Shown here: in pieces, positions 1-8,687 of the stretch
How the letters are laid out: every line of letters starts with the position of its first letter
How positions within the stretch are numbered: position 1 is the first letter of the stretch
NCBI GenBank assembly: GCA_900129675.1
Contig: FSRD01000002.1
Span: 558,001-622,000, forward strand
Length of the DNA: 64,000 nt
Reading direction: 5' to 3'
Source of the DNA: Bradyrhizobium erythrophlei
GTDB taxonomy: Bacteria; Pseudomonadota; Alphaproteobacteria; Rhizobiales; Xanthobacteraceae
Made by a program: the position numbers and the translations under genes
The notes under the pieces: generated by a model
Told to the model about the DNA's origin: nothing
The model's input: the letters and a program-made list of their open reading frames with translations, nothing else
Database searches by the model: none

Positions 1-734
1 GGGAGGTCATTGATCCGGTCCAGCACAGTCGGGCTGGCATTGAGGCCAACGTTCCACTCGAATTTGCCGATCTTTTGCGTACCGGCTGGAAGGACCAAAT
101 TTTGCGCGGAGATCGCGTTGACGACATCGTCGGCCGACACATTGTGCGATTGCATCGCCCGCTGATCGAGGTCGACTTGAGCCTGAAGAATTTTGCCGCC
201 ATAAGGGGAAGGCAGGGCGGCGCCATTGACGGTTGCGAGCTGCGGGCGAATGGAATTTTGGCCAAGATCGAATAGCTGATCTTGGGGAAGCTTCTTGCTC
301 GAGAGCGCCAGATTGAGGATCGGCACGCTCGAGGCATTGTAGCTGAGGACATAGGGTGGAGTGATACCAGCCGGCAGGAGCTTTAGGACGGTCTGCGACA
401 CGGCGGTCACCTGAGCGAGCGCCGCCCCGATGTCGACACCCTTCTGGAAGAAGATCTTGACGACGCCGTAGCCGCTCAGCGACTGCGACTCGACATGCTC
501 GATGCCGTTGACCTGCGAGGTCAGCTGGCGTTCGTAATAGTAGATGACCCGGTCGGACATGTCCTTCGGCAGCAGCCCGGAATAGGTCCAGACAACACTG
601 ACGACAGGAATATTGATTTTGGGAAATATGTCGGTCGGTGTCCGTAGCGCCGACAACGAACCGAAGATCGCAATGAGAAATGCCAACACGATGAACGTGT
701 AGGGCCGCTTGAGGGCTACTTGAACAATCCACAT
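1..734 (-). CDS. RND efflux transporter permease, N-terminal part (runs off the window)
   Basis: Inner-membrane pump subunit of the AcrB/MexB/CusA superfamily, which exports drugs or metals by proton antiport together with an adaptor and an outer-membrane channel. The reading frame starts with MWIVQVALKRPYTFIV, a first membrane helix followed by the family-typical RTPTDIFPKINIPVVSV segment, then the porter-domain stretch DRVIYYYERQLTSQVNGIEHVES. The start ATG at 734 has the Shine-Dalgarno GGAGGGG at 741-748. About 244 of an expected 1000-1050 residues are inside the window and the frame is open to the edge. Substrate cannot be told from this part. Confidence 0.9.
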   Translation of the reverse strand, partial: MWIVQVALKRPYTFIVLAFLIAIFGSLSALRTPTDIFPKINIPVVSVVWTYSGLLPKDMSDRVIYYYERQLTSQVNGIEHVESQSLSGYGVVKIFFQKGVDIGAALAQVTAVSQTVLKLLPAGITPPYVLSYNASSVPILNLALSSKKLPQDQLFDLGQNSIRPQLATVNGAALPSPYGGKILQAQVDLDQRAMQSHNVSADDVVNAISAQNLVLPAGTQKIGKFEWNVGLNASPTVLDRINDL

Positions 735-1012
735 TTGTATGGCCCCTCCGGCCCGTCCGACGATTGCTCTTTCGGCGTTGACATATTCTTTGGGGGCAAG
801 ATTTCCCCACAAACGAGCGCATCATGATGGACGGTCCACATCCAGCCGACGCCGTGGACCGCATAATGTCGCCTCGGGGGACAAGCGTTGCGTGGTTGCC
901 CGGAACGTTATCTAGATCACGGGTCTATTTGCGCTATTAAATACTGGTTTAGGGTTGCTCATATTGTTCTGAGTGGTCGCAGGATCAGATCCTATTTTCC
1001 GATCAACTGCGA

Positions 1013-1222
1013 TTAGGTATTCCGCGGCACGCCAAGTCGTATCGTTCGGCGAAGGCCTGACAGGACCGGCTCTTTGAGTACGGAGGGCCGATAGCCGAAG
1101 GAGAAGCGGTCCGCCGCTTTCTGCCATGCCGCAGGGTCTGCGCCGTCCTGCATCTCGACGGTAGTGATCCCACTGCGCAGGAGAAACGCGTACTGGTCCG
1201 GTAGGATGCTCAGATGGCCTGC
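1013..1222 (-). pseudogene. DUF934-like fragment
   Basis: A 69-codon open stretch (LSILPDQYAFLLRSGITTVE, then a WQKAADRFSFGYRP segment) resembles the C-terminal half of DUF934 proteins, which usually sit beside sulfite reductase genes. A stop codon lies at 1223-1225, so the N-terminal half is gone and no start codon is present. I read it as a decayed remnant; the family match is by eye only. Confidence 0.4.
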
Positions 1223-1240
1223 TCACAGCTCCCGTCAATG

Positions 1241-1486
1241 TCAGAACGCATTCTTGAATCGCGCGACATAGTCCGGGCTTCCGTAGACCCACATAGGCTC
1301 GTCGCATTGGCTCGGGCCGTGGTCGGTCATACAGGCAGCGCTCCAAGGCGGAGCCGCGACCTCGCGGCCCTCGATGCCGAATGTTTGCGAGGGAACCCTG
1401 CTTTCGTGCGTTCGCGCCTGAACCGTAGCCGGCGTAGCGAGTGACGGTACTAGCAGCAGCGCCGCCAAAAGATATTTCGTCTTCAT
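1241..1486 (-). CDS. small exported protein of unknown function (81 aa)
   Basis: Starts at ATG 1486 because a strong Shine-Dalgarno (GAGGAG, about 1494-1499) sits just upstream; longer in-frame starts lack one. The N-terminus MKTKYLLAALLLVPSLATPA is a clear Sec signal peptide with cleavage expected near VQA. The mature part has two Cys residues (AACMTDHGPSQCDEP) that could form a disulfide, and ends YGSPDYVARFKNAF. It resembles small secreted proteins common in Bradyrhizobium but I cannot name a family. It stands alone. Confidence 0.6.
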   Translation of the reverse strand: MKTKYLLAALLLVPSLATPATVQARTHESRVPSQTFGIEGREVAAPPWSAACMTDHGPSQCDEPMWVYGSPDYVARFKNAF

Positions 1487-2086
1487 CGTTTGGCTCCTCG
1501 TTTGCGGGAGCCCCATATTGACTGCTCTCCGTCGCCAAAACTGGATGCCCGCAGCACTCGAAATCGGATCATCGAGCTGCGCGCGAGCGCTAACGAGAAA
1601 GATAAGAACGATGCACGGGACGACCATTAAATTGGTTTTTAAGGCATTAAATTCGAATTGAAATCGGCAAGAACCGCAAAAGAAGGAATGTCAGATGATC
1701 GCCTGTCAGCATTGCTTCAGTAAAAACGCTGCTGATGTCGTTTGCGTTATGCGCGAAGGATCATTCGCCGCCAGCTCGCATCCAAGTCCGCGCGTCTCCA
1801 AGGTGCCAAACCCAGAAGTCTCCATAGCTCGGCCCAGTTCCCCGGCGCTGTCGGAAGGGAATTATCTCCGACGCGCGCCAGCAAAAGCTAACGTTTATGT
1901 GATCAGTCTCTGGGCGGTCCTTTGTCTTTGCAACGGCTGCACTTTTCAAAATTTGCGGCTCTTCGCTCGAGAATCTTGGGCGACCTGACGGAATAGGACG
2001 TGCCGCGATACGTCACACCCACAACGCGACCCGCATGGGTTGCCGAAGCGTCGTTCGCCCTAGTTTCTCATGAGTGGAGAATCGAA
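1487..2086. other. 600-base stretch without a supported gene
   Basis: A plus-strand open frame at 1695-1988 has no ribosome binding site, is rich in Ser/Arg/Pro and Cys, and resembles nothing I recognise. It is probably non-coding. Confidence 0.4.
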
Positions 2087-2368
2087 ATGATCATTGGAAA
2101 ATCACGACGCACTGCTCTCGTCTTCGCAACGTTAGCAGTCAGCACTATCGCGCTTGCTGCCCCCGCGGCAGTTGCCGCCCCGCGACTTCACAAGGGACCA
2201 TGGCCGATTCGCAGTGGTCGCAATTACCAACCAACCGAGCATGAGCTGAGAGCCTTGCATGAGGCGGATGTCACTCCCGGTCAGGCGCGCGAGATCGATC
2301 AATTGTACGATCAACTCCTGGCAAGCAGTGAACAGGTACGCAATCGGCATTCCGCACCCAAACATTGA
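2087..2368 (+). CDS. small exported protein of unknown function (93 aa)
   Basis: Start ATG 2087 was chosen because it gives a clean signal peptide (MIIGKSRRTALVFATLAVS, then IALAAPAAVAAP) and has GAGTGGAG upstream; the upstream in-frame start would bury the signal. The mature part is about 65 residues, charged, and ends with a helix-like segment (TPGQAREIDQLYDQLLASSEQVRNR). Function is unknown; small periplasmic proteins of this build are frequent in Bradyrhizobium. Confidence 0.55.
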   Translation: MIIGKSRRTALVFATLAVSTIALAAPAAVAAPRLHKGPWPIRSGRNYQPTEHELRALHEADVTPGQAREIDQLYDQLLASSEQVRNRHSAPKH

Positions 2369-3087
2369 TTGCGCTGTTGCCGAAACCGATTTCTTCCGAC
2401 TCGCGTGAGGCTGTTTCCTGTTCGTAAAGGCGCAGAATTAAGCCAGCAGGAATTCGGCAACCGTGCTTTGCTGACTCACATTCCCCTCGGCCCCCGCCCT
2501 TGGCTCCACCAACTCCGCAGCCGGTTGCCCGGCTTTGTTCGTTGTCTTCACAGCTACTATGGCGGGGCCAGACTTCTCATGATCGTACATCATCAGCTAC
2601 GGCTCCTCGCCTTAGGACTAACCAGACCCTTGCAAGGTTTTCGTCGGTTCCAACCGGATGGAGAAAATGAAAACGATGTCGGACTGGTTGAGCCGGTAGA
2701 TTTTTGATATACAGGGCGCGGTCTTGCGCGAGTGCCGGCGTCGCTGCGGTCGCGGAGAGCAGCAGGGCCGCTGTAAGAGCTTTGAATGAAATCCAGGAGC
2801 CGGGCGCGTTCGCGTTCTATTATCCCAATCTGGACGTTCTAAATGGAGGGGCGCCAACTCCTGCGGCCAGGTTGTCTCCCGACTGGCCCGCGTTGTAGGG
2901 CGCGTGTGCGTCGGCCGGCGGCGGCGTCTCTTACTGCGGCGACCGCTACGACTCATATGCTTTTGCGCCCGACGCATTCCCGCGTCATCATGCCCGCCGC
3001 CATCACCGGTCGTGACTCGACCGCGCGGTACAGCGCCATGCGCGGCCCCACGGCCGCGTGGCGCGCTATGGCGCAAGGCGGACCTCA
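2369..3087. other. 720-base stretch without a supported gene
   Basis: Several overlapping frames are open on both strands but all have skewed, Arg/Pro-rich products and no ribosome binding sites, as expected of GC-rich non-coding DNA. A short plus-strand stretch near 2900-3010 reads as a Gly/Tyr/His-rich tail and may be debris of a small exported protein. Confidence 0.4.
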
Positions 3088-3282
3088 TCAGGAAGCGATG
3101 GCGATCTCCCTCTCCGATCTCGACTGCTCCCCCCTCCAGACGACCAGGAGGGCGGTGAAGAGAGCCCCCGTGACGGCAGTGCTCACGGACAGGCCGAGCA
3201 TGTTGCGCCCGGAGATGAAATCGCCAACCGCCGTTCCCGCGGCGCTGATCAAAACAACGGTCAGCCAATAAAACGGCAGCAA
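3088..3282 (-). pseudogene. COG4705-like membrane protein fragment
   Basis: The stretch FYWLTVVLISAAGTAVGDFI followed by LGLSVSTAVTGALFTALLVVW matches the two-helix repeat of COG4705 membrane-anchored proteins, which in other genomes often sit near metal-resistance genes. Only one repeat of the usual four-repeat protein (about 250 aa) is left. The 5' side is cut by the left end of the IS that begins at 3289; the 3' side ends in unrelated sequence near 3130. Confidence 0.55.
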
Positions 3283-3288
3283 AAGAAG

Positions 3289-4387
3289 CCTGTCCCTGTT
3301 GGAAACCTAATCCGGCTGGCAAGTGAGGCCGAATCGCGCAATGTTTCTGGCTTATGAGAGAAGCTTGCAGCCTGGTCTGGTCGGTGCTGGTCCTATTGTT
3401 CCAGTCGCGGGCCTCGTTGGGAGCTGAGATCCTGGTCCTTCGTCATCAGCTTAACATCCAGCGACGGCACCTGCCAAAGAGACTGACTTTGAGTGCCATG
3501 GATCGCCTGATCTTTGTTGGGCTGTCTCGTTTGGCGCCAAGTACCCTCAATGCGCTAACGATTGTGAAGCCGGAGACTGTCGTCCGTTGGCATCGTGCCG
3601 GGTTCAGATCGTACTGGCGCTGGAAATCACGACCTTGTTCCGGCCGACCGACAGTTGCGGTCGAGATACGACGGCTGATCCGCGAGATGAGCATTGCCAA
3701 TCCGCTGTGGGGAGCGCCTCGGATCCATGGCGAGTTGCTTAAGCTCGGCGCCGATATCGGACAGACCAGCGTGGCCAAGTACATGGTCAGGCGACGACAC
3801 CCGCCGTCCCAAGGCTGGAGGACATTCCTCCGCAACCACGCGGATGGGATCGCTGCGATGGATATGTTCGTCGTGCCGACAATCTCGTTTCGCCTGCTCT
3901 ATGGATTGCTGATCATGGGGCACGGCCGGCGACATATTCTGTGGTTTGGTGTCACAGCGCATCCAACCGCAGAATGGATCGCAAATCAGGTCACGGAAGC
4001 CTGCGGCTGGGAACAGGTTCCCCGCTATCTCATTCGTGACCGGGACGGGGCCTATGGGAAGATCCTTATTCGCAGACTCCGATCGATAGGCATCCGCGAT
4101 CGACCGACGTCGCCACGCTCCCCCTGGCAAAATGGATATGCTGAAAGGCTGATCGGTTCGATCCGCAGGGAATGCCTTGACCACGTCCTTGTATTCAGCG
4201 AGCGCCACCTTCGTCACCTGCTACTCTGTTACATGAAATATTACAATGGGACCCGCACGCATCTATCCCTGGAGAAAGACGCACCGGTCTCGCGCGCCGT
4301 CGATCGCGCCGGACACATTCTTTGTCGCCCAATCTTGGGCGGACCTCATCACCGATATGGCCGGATTTAATTTACGACAGGCACAGG
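3289..4387 (+). mobile_element. IS-A copy 1 (1099 bp, DDE integrase-core type)
   Basis: Complete insertion sequence with one transposase gene. The ends carry imperfect inverted repeats: left CCTGTCCCTGTTGGAAA, right (reverse complement) CCTGTGCCTGTCGTAAA. A second copy of exactly the same length lies at 45981-47079. No target duplication is seen here. The element is flanked by a 5'-truncated gene on one side and a 3'-truncated gene on the other, so flanking DNA was deleted after insertion. Confidence 0.85.
3354..4370 (+). CDS. IS-A transposase, integrase-core DDE type (338 aa)
   Basis: Catalyses movement of IS-A. Residues 1-150 hold the DNA-binding part; the rve catalytic core follows. The acidic triad is visible as AAMDMFVVP (first Asp), LIRDRDGAYG (second Asp) and NGYAERLIGSIRREC (Glu), with the Asp-Glu spacing of about 35 typical of DD35E enzymes of the IS3/IS481 type. 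The C-terminus ends in the PILGG-HHRY motif shared with the IS-B transposases in this window. The frame is intact, so the copy may be active. Confidence 0.88.
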   Translation: MREACSLVWSVLVLLFQSRASLGAEILVLRHQLNIQRRHLPKRLTLSAMDRLIFVGLSRLAPSTLNALTIVKPETVVRWHRAGFRSYWRWKSRPCSGRPTVAVEIRRLIREMSIANPLWGAPRIHGELLKLGADIGQTSVAKYMVRRRHPPSQGWRTFLRNHADGIAAMDMFVVPTISFRLLYGLLIMGHGRRHILWFGVTAHPTAEWIANQVTEACGWEQVPRYLIRDRDGAYGKILIRRLRSIGIRDRPTSPRSPWQNGYAERLIGSIRRECLDHVLVFSERHLRHLLLCYMKYYNGTRTHLSLEKDAPVSRAVDRAGHILCRPILGGPHHRYGRI

Positions 4388-4731
4388 GGATGCGAAGCCG
4401 CAGCGGTGCGCCCCATTGCGGCGCCAGCGGCTCTTCCTCGAAATCGAGCGCCAGAATGGTCTGCGGTTGCAGCGCGCTGGCCATGTCGATGCTAGTCGAA
4501 TAGCCCATCGAAGCATTTGAAATAGACGTAGCGGGCCGAAAGGTCGGCGCCGACGCGGCGCAGAAACGTGCCCAGCGGTACGCCGCTCCACTGGCCGATC
4601 TGGCTCCAGCCCTCGATACAGATATGCGGGGTGATCTGCCCCTGCTGCGGCAATGCCATTAGCTCTTGCAACGTCCAGGGCCGCCGGTCGGCGACAAGGC
4701 CGCCGACACTGAGTACCCAGTTATCGAGACG
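4388..4731 (-). pseudogene. molybdopterin-dependent oxidoreductase fragment (sulfite oxidase/YedY fold)
   Basis: Remnant of a periplasmic Mo-pterin oxidoreductase. Reading frames give VGGLVADRRPWTLQELMALP, then HICIEGWSQIGQWSGVPLGT with the conserved Cys-Ile-Glu-Gly-Trp region, then YSTSIDMASALQPQTILALD and APQWGAPLRLRIP. The two halves are in different frames: one extra G in the GGG at about 4504-4506 breaks the gene after FKCFDG. The C-terminus is cut by IS-A at 4387 and the N-terminus is fused to the next fragment. Not functional. Confidence 0.75.
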
Positions 4732-5138
4732 GCAGAAACATTGCCGTTCGTCATGCTGCTGCTGGTCTGCGCGCCCCCGGAGAGCGTCGTGTCGCGGATC
4801 TTATCCCAGGCGTAATGGCCTTCACCCGCGCCGCGCATCGAGGGCGGGAGGATCACGACCTCCGGCGCGACCTGCGTGCCGCCGACATCCTTGGTCGCGG
4901 TGCCGATGTAGCTGCCTTTCTCAACCTTGTTGAGATTCGTTTTCTCCACTTTCAGGTATGAGGTGTTGCCCGTCAGGGTAATGGTGACCGGTTTATCCGT
5001 ATCGACGGTCACCGAGTCCGCGGTGGCCGACGCTATGGTCCCGCGCACGCGCTCTGGCGTCCCTGTCGCAGCGAGCGCTGCGGATGAGGTAAGGGCGGAG
5101 GCTGCAATCGCAAGGCTAAGGATTCGCTTCGGGCTCAT
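4728..5138 (-). pseudogene. exported DUF5666-like protein, 3'-truncated
   Basis: Starts at ATG 5138 with AAGGAGA upstream and has a signal peptide (MSPKRILSLAIAASALTSS, cleavage near ALA). The mature part is beta-rich (RVRGTIASATADSVTVDTDK) and then reads PSMRGAGEGHYAWDKI, a motif of a Bradyrhizobium exported family of about 230 residues. The native protein stops after about 136 residues at the junction near 4728; the frame runs on to 4659 only by chance through the neighbouring oxidoreductase remnant. Confidence 0.6.
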
Positions 5139-5287
5139 GTCTTCTCCTTTGGAAATTGTTGGACACCGGTTAGGACACGGCCGCTTATTCCGATCGACCA
5201 AAACCGCTGATGGCACCTGCCATCGACATGAGGCGCCGCCGCCGAACCCGCCGCTGGCGCCACTGACTCAGTATCCGGCCGCCTTTT

Positions 5288-5436
5288 GAATGGAGCGACC
5301 GAGGAGAGCATTAATCTCCGCATTGTGATCGTCACGTGAATGGAGCGACCGAGGGGAGCACTAATCTCCGCATTGTGATCGTCACGTGAATGGAGCGATC
5401 GAGGGGAGCACTATCTCCGCATTGTGATCGTCACGC
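5288..5436. repeat. three tandem 50-bp repeats in the sigma-factor promoter region
   Basis: Units at 5288-5337, 5338-5387 and 5388-5436 (the last is 49 bp), each beginning GAATGGAGCG and ending GTGATCGTCACG. Units differ at only a few positions. Each holds a dyad GTGA-TCG-TCAC and a shorter GGAG/CTCC dyad, and at both unit junctions the eight-base palindrome TCACGTGA forms. The block lies between a gene read leftward (start 5138) and the ECF sigma operon read rightward, so it is well placed to be a multi-site operator. Confidence 0.85.
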
Positions 5437-5513
5437 GGCCGAATAAAAGAAGGTCATGATCGTCTACCTTCCAGAGGCCTGTGGTTCAAAGGCCGGAGAC
5501 TGAGGAGACTGAT

Positions 5514-5561
5514 ATGGTTGAAGCCTTCGACGCGCCCCTGAGAGAACGACGCGATGGCTGA
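5514..5561 (+). CDS. 15-codon leader reading frame overlapping the sigma-factor start
   Basis: ATG 5514 follows the strong Shine-Dalgarno GAGGAG and encodes MVEAFDAPLRERRDG; its TGA overlaps the start of the ECF sigma gene at 5554, which itself has only a weak ribosome binding site. This arrangement suggests translational coupling. No other evidence shows that the peptide is made. Confidence 0.4.
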   Translation: MVEAFDAPLRERRDG

Positions 5562-6099
5562 CATGGCGCATCTCATCGAGCCTGTTATTCCTGCGCTACG
5601 ACGCTACGCTCGAACATTCGTGCGCGGCGCCGGAGATGCGGACGATTTGGTTCAGGACACCCTGGAGCGAGCGATTAGCCGCTGGCATCAGCGGCGATCC
5701 GACGGCGACACGCGCACATGGCTTTTCACCATCCTGCACAACCTGGCGGTCAATCACTTACGGCGGGCGGCGAGGCGTGGTCGGGAGGTTCCCTTGGACG
5801 ATGCAGGCGAGTCAGATGTTGCCGTGCCGTCGACACAGGAGGACGCGCTACGGCGTGACGATATCCTGGGGGCCGTTGGACAGCTATCCGACGACCAGCG
5901 CAGCGTCCTACTTCTCGTTTCCATCGAAGACGTGAGCTACGCCGAAGCAGCCCGTATTCTCGACATCCCGATTGGTACCGTGATGTCACGGTTGGCCCGA
6001 GCTCGCGCACTGCTTCTGAATCTACTCGAAGAGCAGGGTAAGCCCGCGTCAGACCGGCCCCATTTGCGGGGAGTTCCCCATTTGCGGAGAGTTCAGTGA
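5554..6099 (+). CDS. ECF-family RNA polymerase sigma factor (181 aa)
   Basis: Redirects RNA polymerase to stress promoters. Region 2 is visible as DADDLVQDTLERAISRWHQR, with TRTWLFTILHNLAVNHLRR (region 2.4), and region 4 as LSDDQRSVLLLVSIEDVSYA and ILDIPIGTVMSRLARARALL, the DNA-binding helix-turn-helix. Length is normal for the class. It overlaps the anti-sigma gene by one base (TGATG), so the pair is one operon. The tandem repeats upstream probably carry its own promoter control. Target genes are likely the downstream copper/periplasm block, by proximity only. Confidence 0.93.
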   Translation: MADMAHLIEPVIPALRRYARTFVRGAGDADDLVQDTLERAISRWHQRRSDGDTRTWLFTILHNLAVNHLRRAARRGREVPLDDAGESDVAVPSTQEDALRRDDILGAVGQLSDDQRSVLLLVSIEDVSYAEAARILDIPIGTVMSRLARARALLLNLLEEQGKPASDRPHLRGVPHLRRVQ

Positions 6100-6884
6100 T
6101 GTCCTCTCACCCAATTACCGAAGACGACCTGCACGGCTTCGTCGATCATCTGTTGGACTCCGCGCGGCGCAGCGAGGTGCAGACTTACCTCGATGCTCAT
6201 CCCGAGATCGCCGCGCGTATTGCAGCCTTCAGTCACCAACGCGAGGCGCTCCGCGTTGCCGCCGCGCCAATCGCGGACGAACCGATTCCACCGCAGCTCA
6301 ATGTGCGCCACTTGATGGAAGGACGACGTCGATCGCAGGCATCGTCATGGCGCTCGATGGCGGCGTCCGTGCTATTGTTGGTGGTGGTCGGCGGCGCGGG
6401 CGGCTGGTCACTGCGAGGCACGGTGGTCGAGCGCTCGGAGACCAGCGGAATCGCCGCTCTTGCACAGGAGGCCGCCTATACATTCAACGTGTACGGGGTT
6501 GATCGCTCCCACCCCGTGGAATTCGGTCCGACGGACAAGGCTCAACTCGTCAGTTGGATCTCGTCTCGGACCGGCCGAACGGTTTCCGTGCCGGATCTGA
6601 CGGCCTCTGGCTACGCCTTTATGGGCGGGCGCCTGGTCGCCACTCCCCACGGGGCCGCTGGCTTGCTGATGTATAGCAATGGGCAGGGTCAACGCCTGGC
6701 CATGCTGGCCCGGCCGATGACCATCGACAGAGATACCCGTATGTCCGAGCACAGTTACGGGGACATCAACGGCGTGACCTGGGCGAGCAAGGGAACGGGC
6801 TTCAGTCTCGTCGGCCCGGCGCCTGCCGATTTGCTCCACCCAATCGCCGATGAGGTCAGGCGGCAGGAAGCCGGCCGGATCTGA
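6099..6884 (+). CDS. membrane anti-sigma factor (261 aa)
   Basis: Partner of the sigma factor just upstream. The cytoplasmic N-terminus (ITEDDLHGFVDHLLDSARR, PEIAARIAAF) is the usual anti-sigma helix bundle; one membrane segment follows (SMAASVLLLVVVGGAGGWSL, residues about 86-105), and the rest is periplasmic. A GTG three bases earlier is also in frame, but ATG 6099 gives the standard TGATG overlap. The periplasmic domain has no Cys residues, so direct thiol sensing is unlikely. Confidence 0.88.
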   Translation: MSSHPITEDDLHGFVDHLLDSARRSEVQTYLDAHPEIAARIAAFSHQREALRVAAAPIADEPIPPQLNVRHLMEGRRRSQASSWRSMAASVLLLVVVGGAGGWSLRGTVVERSETSGIAALAQEAAYTFNVYGVDRSHPVEFGPTDKAQLVSWISSRTGRTVSVPDLTASGYAFMGGRLVATPHGAAGLLMYSNGQGQRLAMLARPMTIDRDTRMSEHSYGDINGVTWASKGTGFSLVGPAPADLLHPIADEVRRQEAGRI

Positions 6885-6914
6885 TTTCGTACGAGACGGA
6901 ACGATCTGCCTCCG

Positions 6915-7561
6915 GTGGCCGCGCTTATTGGCCGGCGCATTACTTTGTCGACGTGGAGGGCCGCATTCGCCACCACCATTTCGGCGAGGGTGACTATGCG
7001 GAGTCGGAGCACGTGATCCAGGAACTGCTGCGCGAGGCGGGCCATCAGACCGTTGCGTCGGGCACCGTCCTTGTCTCAGGCACCGGTGTGGAAGAAGCCG
7101 CGGACATGAAGGATGTCGAATCACCTGAGACCTATATCGGCACGGATCACTCTGAGAACTTCGCGTCTCCTGGCGGTGCCGTTCAGGACCAGGCCCACCA
7201 TTACAAGGCCCCCGCGACACTTGCCCTCACCAATGGGCGCTCACGGGTGACTGGCGTGTTGGCGGACAAGACGCCGTTCTCGCGCAACCCAACGGAGGAA
7301 TCTACCGCTTCCATGCGCGGGATCTGCATCTGGTCCTGGGGCCTGCTCCAGACCGCAAGCCGGTGAAGTTCCAGGTCCTGATCGGTGGGGCATGCCCCGG
7401 GCGCTGATCACGGTGTCGATGTCGATGCCAACGGCGATGGGGTCATCAAGGGACAGCGGCTATATCAGCTGGTGCGTCTCACGGGCGATGTCACGGACCA
7501 CACGTTCGAGACTCGTTTCCTCGGTCCCGGCGCGACCGCCGATTCATTTACGTTCGGCTAA
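6915..7561 (+). pseudogene. DipZ/CcdA-type thioredoxin-fold protein, C-terminal remnant
   Basis: Frames read YWPAHYFVDVEGRIRHHHFG, then ENFASPGGAVQDQ, then WALTGDWRVGGQDAVLAQP, FHARDLHLVLGPAPDRKPVK and finally GQRLYQLVRLTGDVTDHTFE to a natural stop at 7559-7561. This is the C-terminal part of DipZ-like cytochrome c biogenesis/redoxin proteins. The pieces lie in three frames, with breaks near 7230 and 7398, and the membrane and catalytic Cys parts are missing. A dead gene between the sigma operon and the DUF305 gene. Confidence 0.75.
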
Positions 7562-7576
7562 ACCCAATCCAACACT

Positions 7577-7599
7577 GGCAACCTCGTTTGCAGGTTGCC
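7577..7599. terminator. stem-loop after the DipZ remnant
   Basis: Perfect 8-bp stem GGCAACCT/AGGTTGCC with a 7-base loop. There is no T-run after it, so it is a weak or Rho-assisted terminator candidate or a stabilising 3' hairpin. Confidence 0.4.
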
Positions 7600-7826
7600 G
7601 GTGGCCGCTCGCGGTACGACCACCACGATGGTCTTCACAGCGGCACATTGTGGCTCCCACAATAGATGGTGGGCCTTTCGTAATTCCGATCCGGTCTGAG
7701 CCTCCTCAAGACAATTGCATTGACGGTTGGCATTACAGAGCCTGGCTCTCTAAAATTCGTGGCCGCTCGGAATAATCATTCGAGCACGTTGTCTTCCCAT
7801 TGAGAGCCTCTTTGCAGGCGATAGCG

Positions 7827-8660
7827 ATGGAGATGAAGGTGCGCTTTCCAATTGAACCACGCGGTCTGCTGCTGGCCGTTGGCCTTGGCATCGGTGGATT
7901 GGCGTGCGTCTCGCCCGCTGCCGTTGCGGCCAATGCCGAGGGTCCGTTCCTCGCGCTGAATGAAACCGCGATGAACAAGATGATGGCGGGCATGGCCGTG
8001 AAGCCCACGCGCGACGCGGATCGCGATTTTGTCGCGATGATGGTGCCACATCATCAGGGCGCCATCGACATGGCCCAAGCCGAGTTGCAGTTCGGCCATA
8101 ATCAGAAACTTCTTCGCATTGCGCAGGAGATTGTGGTCGAGCAACTGCAGGAGATCGCGGCAATGCGGCTTGCGATCGGCGAACCCGCTTCGCCTACCTG
8201 GGTGACGAATACAGCTCATGACGCACCGGCGGCAGCTACTCCGCAGAAAGCCGCGCCGGGCAGTGATGCTGCGTTCGTGAGTGGATCGAATGCGGCGATG
8301 GACAAGATGATGACCGACATGGCCGTGAAGGCCACGGGCGACGTCGACCACGACTTCGTCGCGATGATGGTGCCACACCACCAGGGCGCCATCGACATGG
8401 CTCAGGCTGAGCTGCAGTACGGACATAGCCCGCAGATGAAGACGATCGCGCAGGAGATCATCGTTGATCAGATGCAGGAGATCACGCTGATGCGCCTCGC
8501 GCTCGGTGAGCCCCTGCCGCAATCGGTGTCTTCGCCGACCCAGGCTTCCTCCGGCGCGACGCAACACGCGCCGGCACAAGAATCTGACGCCAACCAGACC
8601 CAGATGCGGATGTCTGCGGCGATGCAGATGGCTCCGACCAGGCCCGCTGGCGCCCACTGA
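7827..8660 (+). CDS. exported protein with two DUF305 domains (277 aa)
   Basis: DUF305 proteins are four-helix His/Met-rich periplasmic proteins often found with copper genes. A signal peptide is visible (GLLLAVGLGIGGLACVSPAA). The domain is duplicated: residues about 68-114 and 177-224 both carry FVAMMVPHHQGAIDMAQAEL, with nearly the same DNA. The C-terminal tail is Met/Gln-rich (QTQMRMSAAMQMAP). Start ATG 7827 was preferred to TTG 7800 because it leads straight into the signal. The next gene starts 27 bases after the stop, so the two are probably co-transcribed. Confidence 0.85.
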   Translation: MEMKVRFPIEPRGLLLAVGLGIGGLACVSPAAVAANAEGPFLALNETAMNKMMAGMAVKPTRDADRDFVAMMVPHHQGAIDMAQAELQFGHNQKLLRIAQEIVVEQLQEIAAMRLAIGEPASPTWVTNTAHDAPAAATPQKAAPGSDAAFVSGSNAAMDKMMTDMAVKATGDVDHDFVAMMVPHHQGAIDMAQAELQYGHSPQMKTIAQEIIVDQMQEITLMRLALGEPLPQSVSSPTQASSGATQHAPAQESDANQTQMRMSAAMQMAPTRPAGAH

Positions 8661-8687
8661 CGATAACCCAGGAAAGGAATACTGATC

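Noticed and set aside
7..864. 285-codon minus-strand frame at the window start
   Set aside because: It overlaps the RND permease gene in another frame; the permease frame has the family motifs and the ribosome binding site.
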